Under the pieces are notes generated by a model. It searched no databases. It was not told where the DNA came from and saw only the letters and a list, made by a program, of their open reading frames with translations. A stretch of 64,000 nt of DNA. Origin: an uncultured Pseudomonadota bacterium. Its GTDB lineage: Bacteria > Pseudomonadota > Gammaproteobacteria > Burkholderiales > Thiobacillaceae. The stretch is taken from positions 1 to 64,000 of the forward strand of contig CAILNT010000081.1 of the NCBI GenBank assembly GCA_903835655.1, written 5' to 3'. This document shows, piece after piece, positions 41,566-49,078 of the stretch. Made by a program: the position numbers and the translations under genes. The first letter of the stretch is position 1, and each line of letters starts with the position of its first letter.

Positions 41566-42060
41566 TTACTCCTGAAGAGCCAAGCTGGCCTTCGATTCTG
41601 TCCAGTCGCCGGCGCCATCCTGGATCATTTCCTTGATTTCGATCCGGGATTCGCTGATGGAAACGATGACGCCGAAGTTCTGGCCGATGCGGTCCCCTTT
41701 GGCCAAGCGATACAGGGTGTTATCGGGGCGGCGGACCAGGGCATACAACTGGCCGCTCTTTTTCAGCGTGCCCACCATGTGCAGCCCATCGAGTGGCTCC
41801 AGTTCCAGCGGCTCCTTGGGCCGGGTCAGGTCGGGCTGGAGACCGCCGCCCTTGCTGGGCTTGAGGCCGCGAGGGCTGAAAGGGTCGGGCAAACCGCTCG
41901 GATCGTACTTGAACTCCAGATGCGGCCGAACCGCGGGCAAGGGCTCCAGGGGCTGCTGCACGCCCTGCCCTGCCTGGGCCATGAAAGCACGCAAATCCGC
42001 GAATTCATCCCGGGCACAGCCGGCCAGAAGCAGCACGAAGCATAGGCTGATGCACCTCAT
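41566..42060 (-). CDS. pilP: Type IV pilus lipoprotein PilP
   Basis: A 164-residue inner-membrane lipoprotein with lipobox LLLAGC (Cys about residue 15), a disordered proline-rich linker and the PilP beta domain (LDGLHMVGTLKKSGQLYALV, LYRLAKGDRIGQNFG). It links the PilN-PilO pair to PilQ. It overlaps pilO by 4 nt and ends 5 nt before pilQ begins. Confidence 0.95.
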   Translation of the reverse strand: MRCISLCFVLLLAGCARDEFADLRAFMAQAGQGVQQPLEPLPAVRPHLEFKYDPSGLPDPFSPRGLKPSKGGGLQPDLTRPKEPLELEPLDGLHMVGTLKKSGQLYALVRRPDNTLYRLAKGDRIGQNFGVIVSISESRIEIKEMIQDGAGDWTESKASLALQE

Positions 42061-42680
42061 TTTTTCTTGCTCCCCAGCTTCTTCGCGGCGACGAGTTCCT
42101 TCTCGTCCAGGTAACGATAGGTCTGGATACGCGCCTCCATGCCCAGACTCCCGGCCTTGGCCGGCAACAAGGCGATATCGTGCAAGGTGACGATGCGCGG
42201 CAGTCTGGAGAGATCGCCCACGAAGCTGGCGAGGTCATGGTAGCCACCGGTGACCTTGATCGATACCGGCAAGGTGGCATAGAAGCCCGCCAGGGTTTCA
42301 TTGCCGGGGCGAAACAACTCGAACGCGAGCCCATGGCCTATCCCCACCTGATTGATATCGGTCAGCAAGGCATCCATCTCGGAGCGGTCGGGCAGCTGCC
42401 GCAGGAGCGAAGCGAGCGACTTCTCCACGTCCGTGTACCGCTGTTTGTAGGCCGCATAGTGAAAAGCCTGGATCTTCTTGGTGACATAGGTTTCGCGCAA
42501 CCGCTGTTCTTCCTGGCGCGCGGCGTCGAGTTCCTTGATGCTGTCCGACCAGAGCAGCATCCAGCCGCCGGCGACCATCAGAACGAGGAGTGCCGCCAGC
42601 AACAGCGCTCGCAGCGGCAAGGGGGCATTGGCGATGTCCTTGAGATCGACGTGGTTCAGGTCGGACCAGTTCATGCTCAT
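42057..42680 (-). CDS. pilO: Type IV pilus inner-membrane platform protein PilO
   Basis: From MSMNWSDLNHVDLKDI the protein is 207 residues: short cytoplasmic part, transmembrane helix at about 26-46, coiled coil and ferredoxin-like periplasmic domain (LPVSIKVTGGYHDLASFVGD is the family signature). It dimerises with PilN. The ATG overlaps the pilN stop (ATGA at 42677-42680); the frame upstream of it is an artefact of high GC. Confidence 0.95.
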   Translation of the reverse strand: MSMNWSDLNHVDLKDIANAPLPLRALLLAALLVLMVAGGWMLLWSDSIKELDAARQEEQRLRETYVTKKIQAFHYAAYKQRYTDVEKSLASLLRQLPDRSEMDALLTDINQVGIGHGLAFELFRPGNETLAGFYATLPVSIKVTGGYHDLASFVGDLSRLPRIVTLHDIALLPAKAGSLGMEARIQTYRYLDEKELVAAKKLGSKKK

Positions 42681-43255
42681 GGCTTGCCCTTCGCGTCCAG
42701 CGGCTGTTCGGGCCGGGTGATCTTCACGGTCATGGCGAACTCGTTGACATGCACCTTGCCAAGCTCCGCGGCCTTCACCTCGACCAGGGTGGGTTCCTGG
42801 AACACGGCGGTGTCGTCCAGCGCCCTCATATACGCGGATACGCGCGCGCTGGATTGGGCATAACCGTTGAGCGCCAGGACGTCCCCGGTCTGCTTGATGC
42901 TCTTCAGATAGAGCCCATCGGGCAGGCATCGAGCCAGCGCGTCGAACAGGCTCACGGCCTCGGCGCGGTTGCCTTGCAAGGATTCCACCACTTTCTTGCG
43001 CGCCAGCAAATCCTGGGTCTTGTCCCGAAGTTGCTTGATCTCGGCGATCTGCTTGTCGAGTTTTGCATTTTCCTCGCGCAGAAAGGTGTTGCGGCTGTCC
43101 TGGACATGCTTCGCGTTGACCAGCCGCATCTGGCCGATGGCCACGACCGCCAGCCCTATCCCGGCCACGGCGATGGCCAGGATCGCGAACAGACGCTGCT
43201 GCTGAGCGCGGCGCAGCTGGCGGTGAGGCAGGAGGTTGATGCGGATCGGGTTCAT
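42677..43255 (-). CDS. pilN: Type IV pilus inner-membrane platform protein PilN
   Basis: A 192-residue bitopic protein. The N-terminal MNPIRINLLPHR is the conserved cytoplasmic tail that binds PilM; a transmembrane helix follows at about 22-42, then a coiled coil and periplasmic domain (LARCLPDGLYLKSIKQTGD). It overlaps pilM and pilO by 4 nt each. Confidence 0.95.
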   Translation of the reverse strand: MNPIRINLLPHRQLRRAQQQRLFAILAIAVAGIGLAVVAIGQMRLVNAKHVQDSRNTFLREENAKLDKQIAEIKQLRDKTQDLLARKKVVESLQGNRAEAVSLFDALARCLPDGLYLKSIKQTGDVLALNGYAQSSARVSAYMRALDDTAVFQEPTLVEVKAAELGKVHVNEFAMTVKITRPEQPLDAKGKP

Positions 43256-44331
43256 GTTCGGTCGAACTTGCGCAAGGCCAGACCGCAGGCGACGAACAGC
43301 GCCGGGGCATCGATGGCGAGCTGGCGTGCCCTGACCTGGCCGGACACCGCCATCTTGGCGAAGGGATTCGCGATCAGGGTGCTAGTCTGCACCTTGCCGT
43401 GCACCACCTCGTCCAGCCCGGGAATGGCGGCGCACCCCCCGGCCAGGAGGATGTGGTCGAGCGTCTGGTGCGAGGTGGCGGAAAAAAACAGCTGCAACGC
43501 GCGTCCGATTTCCAGCGCAACCGTGTCCAGAAAGGGTTGCAGCACTTCCGACTCGTAGCTGTCCGGCAGCAGCCCCTTGCGTTTGGCGTCCTCGGCTTCC
43601 TCCGTGGGCAGATCGAAACGGCGGGCGATTTCATTGGTGAGCATGTTGCCACCCAGCGAGTGCTCGCGCTGATACACCAGCTGGTTGTCGTGCAGCACGT
43701 TGATATGCGTGGTGTTGGCACCGATGTCGATGATGGCGACGGTCTGGCCGCTGCCGTTTTCGGGCAGGTGAAAGAGCATCTGTTCGTAGGCCGTAAGGAT
43801 GGCGAAAGCGTCCACATCCATGATGACCGTGTTCAGTCCCACCGACTCCGCCAAGGCCACGCGCTCTTCCACGCGGTCACGCCGGGAAAGCACGACCAGT
43901 GCATCGTTTTCGCTGGGATTGCGGGCATTGGGCCCGAGGATCTGATAATCCAGACTGACTTCGTCGAGCGAGAACGCCGCCATCTGGTTGGCTTCCGCCG
44001 CCACCTGGGTATCGATTTCCGCATCGCTGGAACCCACCGGCAGGAGGATTTTCTTGGTGATGACGGCGGAAGCGGGCAAGGCCAGCGCCACCGTGCGCGT
44101 CTTCGTGTCGAGCGCCCGCCAACACTCCCGCATGGCGGTCTCGACCAGGTCGGGCTTGGCGATGACGCCGTCCGCCACGGACTCCTTCGGCAAGGGGGTG
44201 ATGGCATAGCGCTCCACCCGGCGCATGTCCTTGCCACTGCGGCCGAGCTCAAGCATTTTCACGGCCGATGAGCTAATATCGACGCCTATCAGCGGCCTTG
44301 CCCCCTGACCTGGAAACGCGAATTTCAACAC
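43252..44331 (-). CDS. pilM: Type IV pilus actin-like ATPase PilM
   Basis: A 359-residue cytoplasmic actin-like protein that binds PilN. Nucleotide-site motifs are visible: IGVDISSSAVKMLELGRSG (phosphate 1), VAIIDIGANTTHINVLHDNQ (phosphate 2) and LLAGGCAAIPGLDEVV (adenosine). The start is a GTG at 44331 (V-L-K-F-A-F-P), as no in-frame ATG exists nearby; AGGGGA is close upstream. It is the first gene of the pil operon and is divergent from the PBP1A gene across a 125-nt shared promoter region. Confidence 0.95.
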   Translation of the reverse strand: MLKFAFPGQGARPLIGVDISSSAVKMLELGRSGKDMRRVERYAITPLPKESVADGVIAKPDLVETAMRECWRALDTKTRTVALALPASAVITKKILLPVGSSDAEIDTQVAAEANQMAAFSLDEVSLDYQILGPNARNPSENDALVVLSRRDRVEERVALAESVGLNTVIMDVDAFAILTAYEQMLFHLPENGSGQTVAIIDIGANTTHINVLHDNQLVYQREHSLGGNMLTNEIARRFDLPTEEAEDAKRKGLLPDSYESEVLQPFLDTVALEIGRALQLFFSATSHQTLDHILLAGGCAAIPGLDEVVHGKVQTSTLIANPFAKMAVSGQVRARQLAIDAPALFVACGLALRKFDRT

Positions 44332-44456
44332 ATTCCCCTTTGTGCGCGGTTCAAGCGCTTATTTAGTAGATTGCGGCAAATCCTAGCAACAACTGCATGG
44401 TTCCGCACAAGTAATTTTTTCCACCGTCTGCTTCCACCCTACTCACCGAGTTCGAC

Positions 44457-46799
44457 ATGACCCGCTGGTGGCAACTTCTCTTGGCAGGGGCCGCCGGCCT
44501 GATCGTCGTGGCAACCGCCATAGCCGGCCTCTCCGCCGCGCTGATCTACCCCAATCTGCCCAGCCTGGATAGCCTGACCGACTATCAACCCAAGCAACCC
44601 TTGCGTATATACACCGAGGATGGCGTCCTGATCGGCGAATTTGGCGAGGAGAGACGAGATGTGGTGCGACTGGTCGATACGCCGAAATTCATGCGCCAGG
44701 CCATCCTGGCTGCGGAAGACGATCGTTTCTATCAGCACGGCGGCGTGGACACCCTGGGCATACTGCGGGCGGCCATCAGCAATCTGGTATCCGGGGGTGC
44801 CAAGGAAGGAGCCTCCACCATCACCATGCAGGTAGCGCGCAACTTCTTCCTGACGTCGGAAAAATCCTTTCGGCGCAAGCTCAACGAAGCTCTGCTGGCG
44901 ATCAAGATCGAGCACGCCTTGAGCAAGGATGAAATCCTCGAGATCTACATCAACCACATCTATCTGGGGCAACGGGCTTATGGTTTCGCTGCGGCAGCCC
45001 AAATCTATTTCGGCAAGCCGCTGGCCAGAATCAATCTGGCCGAGGCGGCCATGCTCGCCGGCCTGCCCAAGGCGCCTTCGGCCTATAACCCGGTGGTCAA
45101 CCCCACACGCGCAAAATCCAGGCAGATCTACGTCCTGGGGCGCATGAAGGCGCTGGGCTACATCGGCGAAGCGGACTACGCACGCGCCAGGGAGCAGCGC
45201 CTGCCAGTCAAATACTCTCCCCAGAATTTCGAGGCGGAAGCGCCCTATCTGGCGGAACTGGTGCGGCAACGCATGCACCTGAAGTACGGCGATTCGATCT
45301 ATGTCAGCGGCATGAAGGTCTACACCACGCTCAGGCGAGCCGACCAGCGCGCAGCCGTGGCCGGGGTACGCCAGGGTGTGGTGGAATTCCAGCGACGCCG
45401 GGGTTATTTCGGCCCCGAGGCCCATCTGCAACTCCCCTCGGACTCGGCGGATGCCGAAAAAGCGATCGAGGCGGATCTGCTGGAACGCGAGGAGTCCAAT
45501 GGCTTCCTACCAGGCGTGGTGCTCTCCGTGGACAAGACGCGCATCCGGGTACGTATACGCAGCGGGGAGGGCATCGATCTCGGCCCCAGCGAAATCCAGT
45601 TCGCGCAACGTTTCCTGTCAACCAAGATGGCCGCCGAGAAGCGCCTGGCGCGTGGCAGCGTGGTGCGCGTGGTGCGACTCTCCCCCACAGCGCCCTGGCA
45701 ACTAACCTGTTTGCCCCAGGTGCAGGCCGCCTTTATCTCCCTCTCGCCCGATACCGGCGCAATTCGCGCCATGGTGGGCGGCTTCGACTTTACCCGCAAC
45801 CAGTTCAACCATGTGACCCAGGCGTGGCGCCAACCCGGTTCCAGCTTCAAGCCCTTCATTTATTCCGCCTCGCTGGAACGAGGCGTCACCGCGGCAAGCG
45901 TATTCGATGACGCGCCGATCGCGGTGGACCCGGCGGAAACCGGCGGCGTGGCCTGGGACCCCAAAAATTATGACGGCACCATGGAAGGGCCGCTGACCTT
46001 GCGCATGGCCCTGGCGAAATCCAAAAATCTGATCTCGATCCGCGTCTTGCAGGCAGCCAGTGTTCCCTTCGTCCACGAATATGCCGCCAAATTCGGTTTC
46101 GACATGAACCGCATCCCCGCTTACCTGACCATGGCGCTGGGCGCGGGCGAAGTCACCCCCCTGTCGCTGGCGACGGGCTATGCAGTGTTCGCCAACGGTG
46201 GCGGCCGGGTGATCCCCTGGCATCTGCTCAAGGTGACAGACAAGGACGGCCATGTCCTGGAGAACTTCGCTCCGGTAGCCCCGACCGTTGCAATTGCCCC
46301 GCGCAACGCCTTCATCATGTCCAGTCTGCTGCAAGACGTGATCCGGCGCGGCACGGGTGCGGCCGCGATGCGCCTGGGACGCGGCGACCTCGCCGGAAAA
46401 ACCGGCACCACCAACGACAACCGCGACGCCTGGTTCGCCGGCTTCCAGAAGACCCGCGTGGCGGTTGCCTGGATGGGCTACGATCAGCCGCGCTCCCTGG
46501 GTTCCGGGGAAACCGGGGGCGGTACCGCCTTGCCGATCTGGATCCGATACATGGACGAAGTCTTGAAGGGCGTAGCGGAGATGCCGCCGCTACCTCCCGC
46601 CGGCATCGTCTCCCATGCGATCGACCCAAAAACCGGTGCGCCCTTGCCGGATGGCCAGGGCGTGCTGGAATACTTCTTTCAGGAATACGCGCCCGTGCCG
46701 GCGCCTCTTCCCGGATCGCCCCCCGTACCCGGCGCCGTGACCGCGGCGCCCCAGCCCTTCGGCATCCAGCCCGTAGCGCCCCCGGGTCCGGGCATCTGA
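44457..46799 (+). CDS. mrcA: Penicillin-binding protein 1A (transglycosylase/transpeptidase)
   Basis: The 780-residue bifunctional peptidoglycan synthase has one N-terminal transmembrane helix (about 6-28), a GT51 glycosyltransferase domain (catalytic Glu in AILAAEDDRFYQHGG, then GASTITMQVARNFFL, KIEHALSKDEILEIYINHIY), an OB-like insert, and a transpeptidase domain with SSFK (RQPGSSFKPFIYS), SKN (LAKSKNLIS) and KTG (LAGKTGTTNDNRD). The C-terminal tail is proline-rich. Divergence from pilM is a conserved proteobacterial arrangement. Confidence 0.97.
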   Translation: MTRWWQLLLAGAAGLIVVATAIAGLSAALIYPNLPSLDSLTDYQPKQPLRIYTEDGVLIGEFGEERRDVVRLVDTPKFMRQAILAAEDDRFYQHGGVDTLGILRAAISNLVSGGAKEGASTITMQVARNFFLTSEKSFRRKLNEALLAIKIEHALSKDEILEIYINHIYLGQRAYGFAAAAQIYFGKPLARINLAEAAMLAGLPKAPSAYNPVVNPTRAKSRQIYVLGRMKALGYIGEADYARAREQRLPVKYSPQNFEAEAPYLAELVRQRMHLKYGDSIYVSGMKVYTTLRRADQRAAVAGVRQGVVEFQRRRGYFGPEAHLQLPSDSADAEKAIEADLLEREESNGFLPGVVLSVDKTRIRVRIRSGEGIDLGPSEIQFAQRFLSTKMAAEKRLARGSVVRVVRLSPTAPWQLTCLPQVQAAFISLSPDTGAIRAMVGGFDFTRNQFNHVTQAWRQPGSSFKPFIYSASLERGVTAASVFDDAPIAVDPAETGGVAWDPKNYDGTMEGPLTLRMALAKSKNLISIRVLQAASVPFVHEYAAKFGFDMNRIPAYLTMALGAGEVTPLSLATGYAVFANGGGRVIPWHLLKVTDKDGHVLENFAPVAPTVAIAPRNAFIMSSLLQDVIRRGTGAAAMRLGRGDLAGKTGTTNDNRDAWFAGFQKTRVAVAWMGYDQPRSLGSGETGGGTALPIWIRYMDEVLKGVAEMPPLPPAGIVSHAIDPKTGAPLPDGQGVLEYFFQEYAPVPAPLPGSPPVPGAVTAAPQPFGIQPVAPPGPGI

Positions 46800-47356
46800 T
46801 GGCCGCCTCGCGCGAAGCTCGCGCGCTGCACGCGCGCGCGCGCGTCGCCGATCTGGCCGCGCGTTTCATGGCGGAACTCGGACTCAACGATCATGCGCAG
46901 GCCAAGCGCAAGGCGGCGCGACAGCTAGGCTTGCCAGAGGGGCATGGCATGCCCAGCAACGAAGAAATCGACGCGGCCCTGGCCGAACGCCAGGCCCTGT
47001 TCCAGCCCGAGGAACAGAGCGCCCTGCTGGCCGGCTTGCGCGTGCAAGCCAGGGAGGTGATGCGTGCCTTCGCGCGCTTCGATCCCGCGCTGACGGGTGC
47101 GGTCATCACCGGCGCAATCTCCGAAAACAGCCTCATCGAACTGGAAATCGCCGAGGATGCCAGCAAGGATTTCGAGCAGTTCCTGGTCAACCAGGGGATC
47201 GCCTACAAGGTCCAGGATCGCGCCGCGCGCATGGCTTACCTGGTCTACTCGGAACCGACGGACGTCCTGGTGCGCCTGGTCAATCCGGGCACGCGCCAGG
47301 CCCTGCGGCTCTCCCTGGGCCGACTGGAAAAGCTGATCGCCGAAACCGATCAGTGA
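46799..47356 (+). CDS. Conserved hypothetical protein, possibly nucleotidyltransferase-like
   Basis: A 185-residue protein that overlaps the PBP1A stop by one base (TGATG) and is surely translated with it. An N-terminal helical part ends in GHGMPSNEEIDAALAERQAL; the core reads MRAFARFDPALTGAVITGAI then ENSLIELEI, which resembles the GSxxRG-strand pattern of nucleotidyltransferase-fold proteins but without the canonical GS...D-D motif. The role is unknown; co-translation with PBP1A hints at the envelope or simple housekeeping coupling. Confidence 0.75.
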   Translation: MAASREARALHARARVADLAARFMAELGLNDHAQAKRKAARQLGLPEGHGMPSNEEIDAALAERQALFQPEEQSALLAGLRVQAREVMRAFARFDPALTGAVITGAISENSLIELEIAEDASKDFEQFLVNQGIAYKVQDRAARMAYLVYSEPTDVLVRLVNPGTRQALRLSLGRLEKLIAETDQ

Positions 47357-47433
47357 ATCCTGCCTACGGCTACAATGCGCCCAGTACCGCCGTACCCCCA
47401 TGACCGTGCGGACATGGCGCGGCTGCCGCCCCT

Positions 47434-47682
47434 CCGTTAAACCTTGAATCCTCAGTTGACCGCTCATTTTCCCTTGTGAGGCCCCATGAACATTAAGGTT
47501 TGCGCTTTCGATCACGCTCACTCTTTGGGTGAACCCGCTACGCACCCGATTGCACTTCTAGCGAGCCGCCTGGCTGCGTTGCTCCTCCTTGCAGGGAGCG
47601 ACCATGCGCGTCGTCGCGCCTTGCCAGACAACTCGCCAGACGCTCACTCGGGCGTGTTCAACTGAAGTTTCAAGGTTAAAGG
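47434..47682. repeat. Dispersed repeat copy B with terminal inverted repeats
   Basis: A roughly 249-bp element. Its left end (GTTAAACCTTGAATCCTCAG, 47436-47455, continuing TTGAC) is matched inverted by the right end (GTTCAACTGAAGTTTCAAGG, 47656-47675, continuing TTAAAGG) with a few mismatches. The left 116 nt recur in inverted orientation at 20945-21060. Inner inverted similarity also exists (GCGAGCCGCCTGG against CCAGACAACTCGC). It is too short for a transposase, so it resembles a MITE or other non-autonomous element. It ends 20 nt before the start codon of the sugar transferase gene and so must hold or replace that operon's promoter. No flanking target duplication was obvious. Confidence 0.7.
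47486..47665 (+). CDS. 59-codon ORF inside repeat copy B
   Basis: ATG at 47486, stop TGA at 47663-47665. It begins MNIKVCAFDHAHSLGEPATH, has a leucine-rich middle (ASRLAALLLLAGSD) and a basic, then polar end. The corresponding frame in copy A preserves NI.V.AF.HA....GE.A..PIAL.A, but the ATG is AGG and the frame soon diverges. No ribosome binding site is visible. It may be a real small protein of the element, or chance conservation caused by repeat structure. Confidence 0.25.
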   Translation: MNIKVCAFDHAHSLGEPATHPIALLASRLAALLLLAGSDHARRRALPDNSPDAHSGVFN

Positions 47683-47701
47683 ATGACTTCCTGACCAGTC
47701 C

Positions 47702-49078
47702 ATGATTCGCTTTTTCCGCCATTACATCTCCTTGAGCATGCTTTTCCTCACGGTGCTGGAGTTTCTGGTGTTCTATTTCGCCAGCGATTTCTCCGCCCAG
47801 AGGCATGGCTCCGTATTGCCGATAAAAGTCGCGCTCTACAAACCGCTGCTGTTCGCGGCCGTGCTCACCCTGCATAGTTCCATGTTCGATCTCTATGGCT
47901 GGGCCTGGACCACGGGCCTGCGCAGCCTGTTTTTTCGCATTTTCGGAAGTTTCTCCGTCAGCGGACTACTGCTCTACGCGGGATCCCTGGCATTGCCCGA
48001 GGTTTTCGCCCACGGCGGCGAACTCGTCTCGGCCGTCGTCATTTCCATGCTCTCCGTCATCCTGATCCGCCTGATGTTCATCGAGTGGGACAGGGTCGAC
48101 CTGTTCAAGAAGCGGGTGCTGGTTCTGGGGACCGGCAGCCGCGCGGCGAAGATCGAGGAACTGGCCTCGCAAGGCGAGACCCAGGGCCTCAACATCATCG
48201 GTTACCTGCCGATGGGATCGATCCACAGCTACGTGCCACGCGAGCGGGTACTCACCGACACGGACAATATCCGCGACCTGGTGGAACAGTTTGGCGTGGA
48301 TGAAATCGTCGTGGCCATACGCGAGCGCCGCGGCGGCGGCTTACCCGTGGCCGAATTGCTCAAATGCAAGCTGCGCGGCGTCAGTGTCCTCGACCTGCCC
48401 ACCTTTTTCGAGCGCCAGACCGGCATCCTTCCGCTGGAAGCGATCAACGCCAGCTGGATGATTTTTTCCGACGGCTTCACGCAAGGCATGAGTCGCGACG
48501 TGGTCAAGCGCGTTTTCGACATGGTGGTCAGCAGCATCGTGCTACTGGTCACCCTGCCCATGATGCTGCTGACCGGCCTGCTGATCCGCATGGAAAGCCG
48601 AGGACCGATCTTCTACACGCAGGAACGGGTGGGTCAGTACGGAAAGAATTTCACCATCTTCAAGTTCCGCAGCATGTACACCGATGCCGAAAAAGATGGC
48701 CGACCAGTTTGGGCCCTGCACAAGGACGACCGCACCACCGGCGTGGGACGATTGATCCGTCGCCTGCGCATCGACGAATTGCCGCAGACCATCAACGTTT
48801 TTTTCGGCCACATGAGCTTTGTGGGTCCACGGCCGGAACGCCCCTACTTCGTCGATGAACTGGCTGCGCAGATCCCCTATTTCCATGCCAGGCACAGCGT
48901 CAAACCCGGGATCACGGGCTGGGCACAGGTCAAATTTCCCTACGGCGCGAGCGTGGAGGACGCCATGTCCAAGCTCCAGTACGATCTCTATTACGTCAAG
49001 AACCATAGCTTGTTCCTTGACCTCATGATCCTGTTGCAGACGGCCCAGGTTGTAGTTCTGGGCAAAGGGGTGCGCTGA
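47702..49078 (+). CDS. PEP-CTERM-associated polyprenyl-phosphate sugar transferase (TIGR03013-like)
   Basis: This enzyme should start exopolysaccharide repeat-unit assembly by moving a sugar 1-phosphate to undecaprenyl phosphate. The 458-residue protein has four to five N-terminal membrane helices, a Rossmann-like CoA-binding domain (KKRVLVLGTGSRAAKIEELA), another helix near 270-290 and the bacterial sugar transferase domain (VVKRVFDMVVSSIVLLVTLP, FKFRSMYTDAE, RLRIDELPQTINVFFGHMSF, GPRPERPYF, KPGITGWAQV). Followed directly by prsK (overlap TGATG), as in XrtA loci. No strong ribosome binding site precedes the ATG; repeat B is immediately upstream. Confidence 0.9.
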   Translation: MIRFFRHYISLSMLFLTVLEFLVFYFASDFSAQRHGSVLPIKVALYKPLLFAAVLTLHSSMFDLYGWAWTTGLRSLFFRIFGSFSVSGLLLYAGSLALPEVFAHGGELVSAVVISMLSVILIRLMFIEWDRVDLFKKRVLVLGTGSRAAKIEELASQGETQGLNIIGYLPMGSIHSYVPRERVLTDTDNIRDLVEQFGVDEIVVAIRERRGGGLPVAELLKCKLRGVSVLDLPTFFERQTGILPLEAINASWMIFSDGFTQGMSRDVVKRVFDMVVSSIVLLVTLPMMLLTGLLIRMESRGPIFYTQERVGQYGKNFTIFKFRSMYTDAEKDGRPVWALHKDDRTTGVGRLIRRLRIDELPQTINVFFGHMSFVGPRPERPYFVDELAAQIPYFHARHSVKPGITGWAQVKFPYGASVEDAMSKLQYDLYYVKNHSLFLDLMILLQTAQVVVLGKGVR

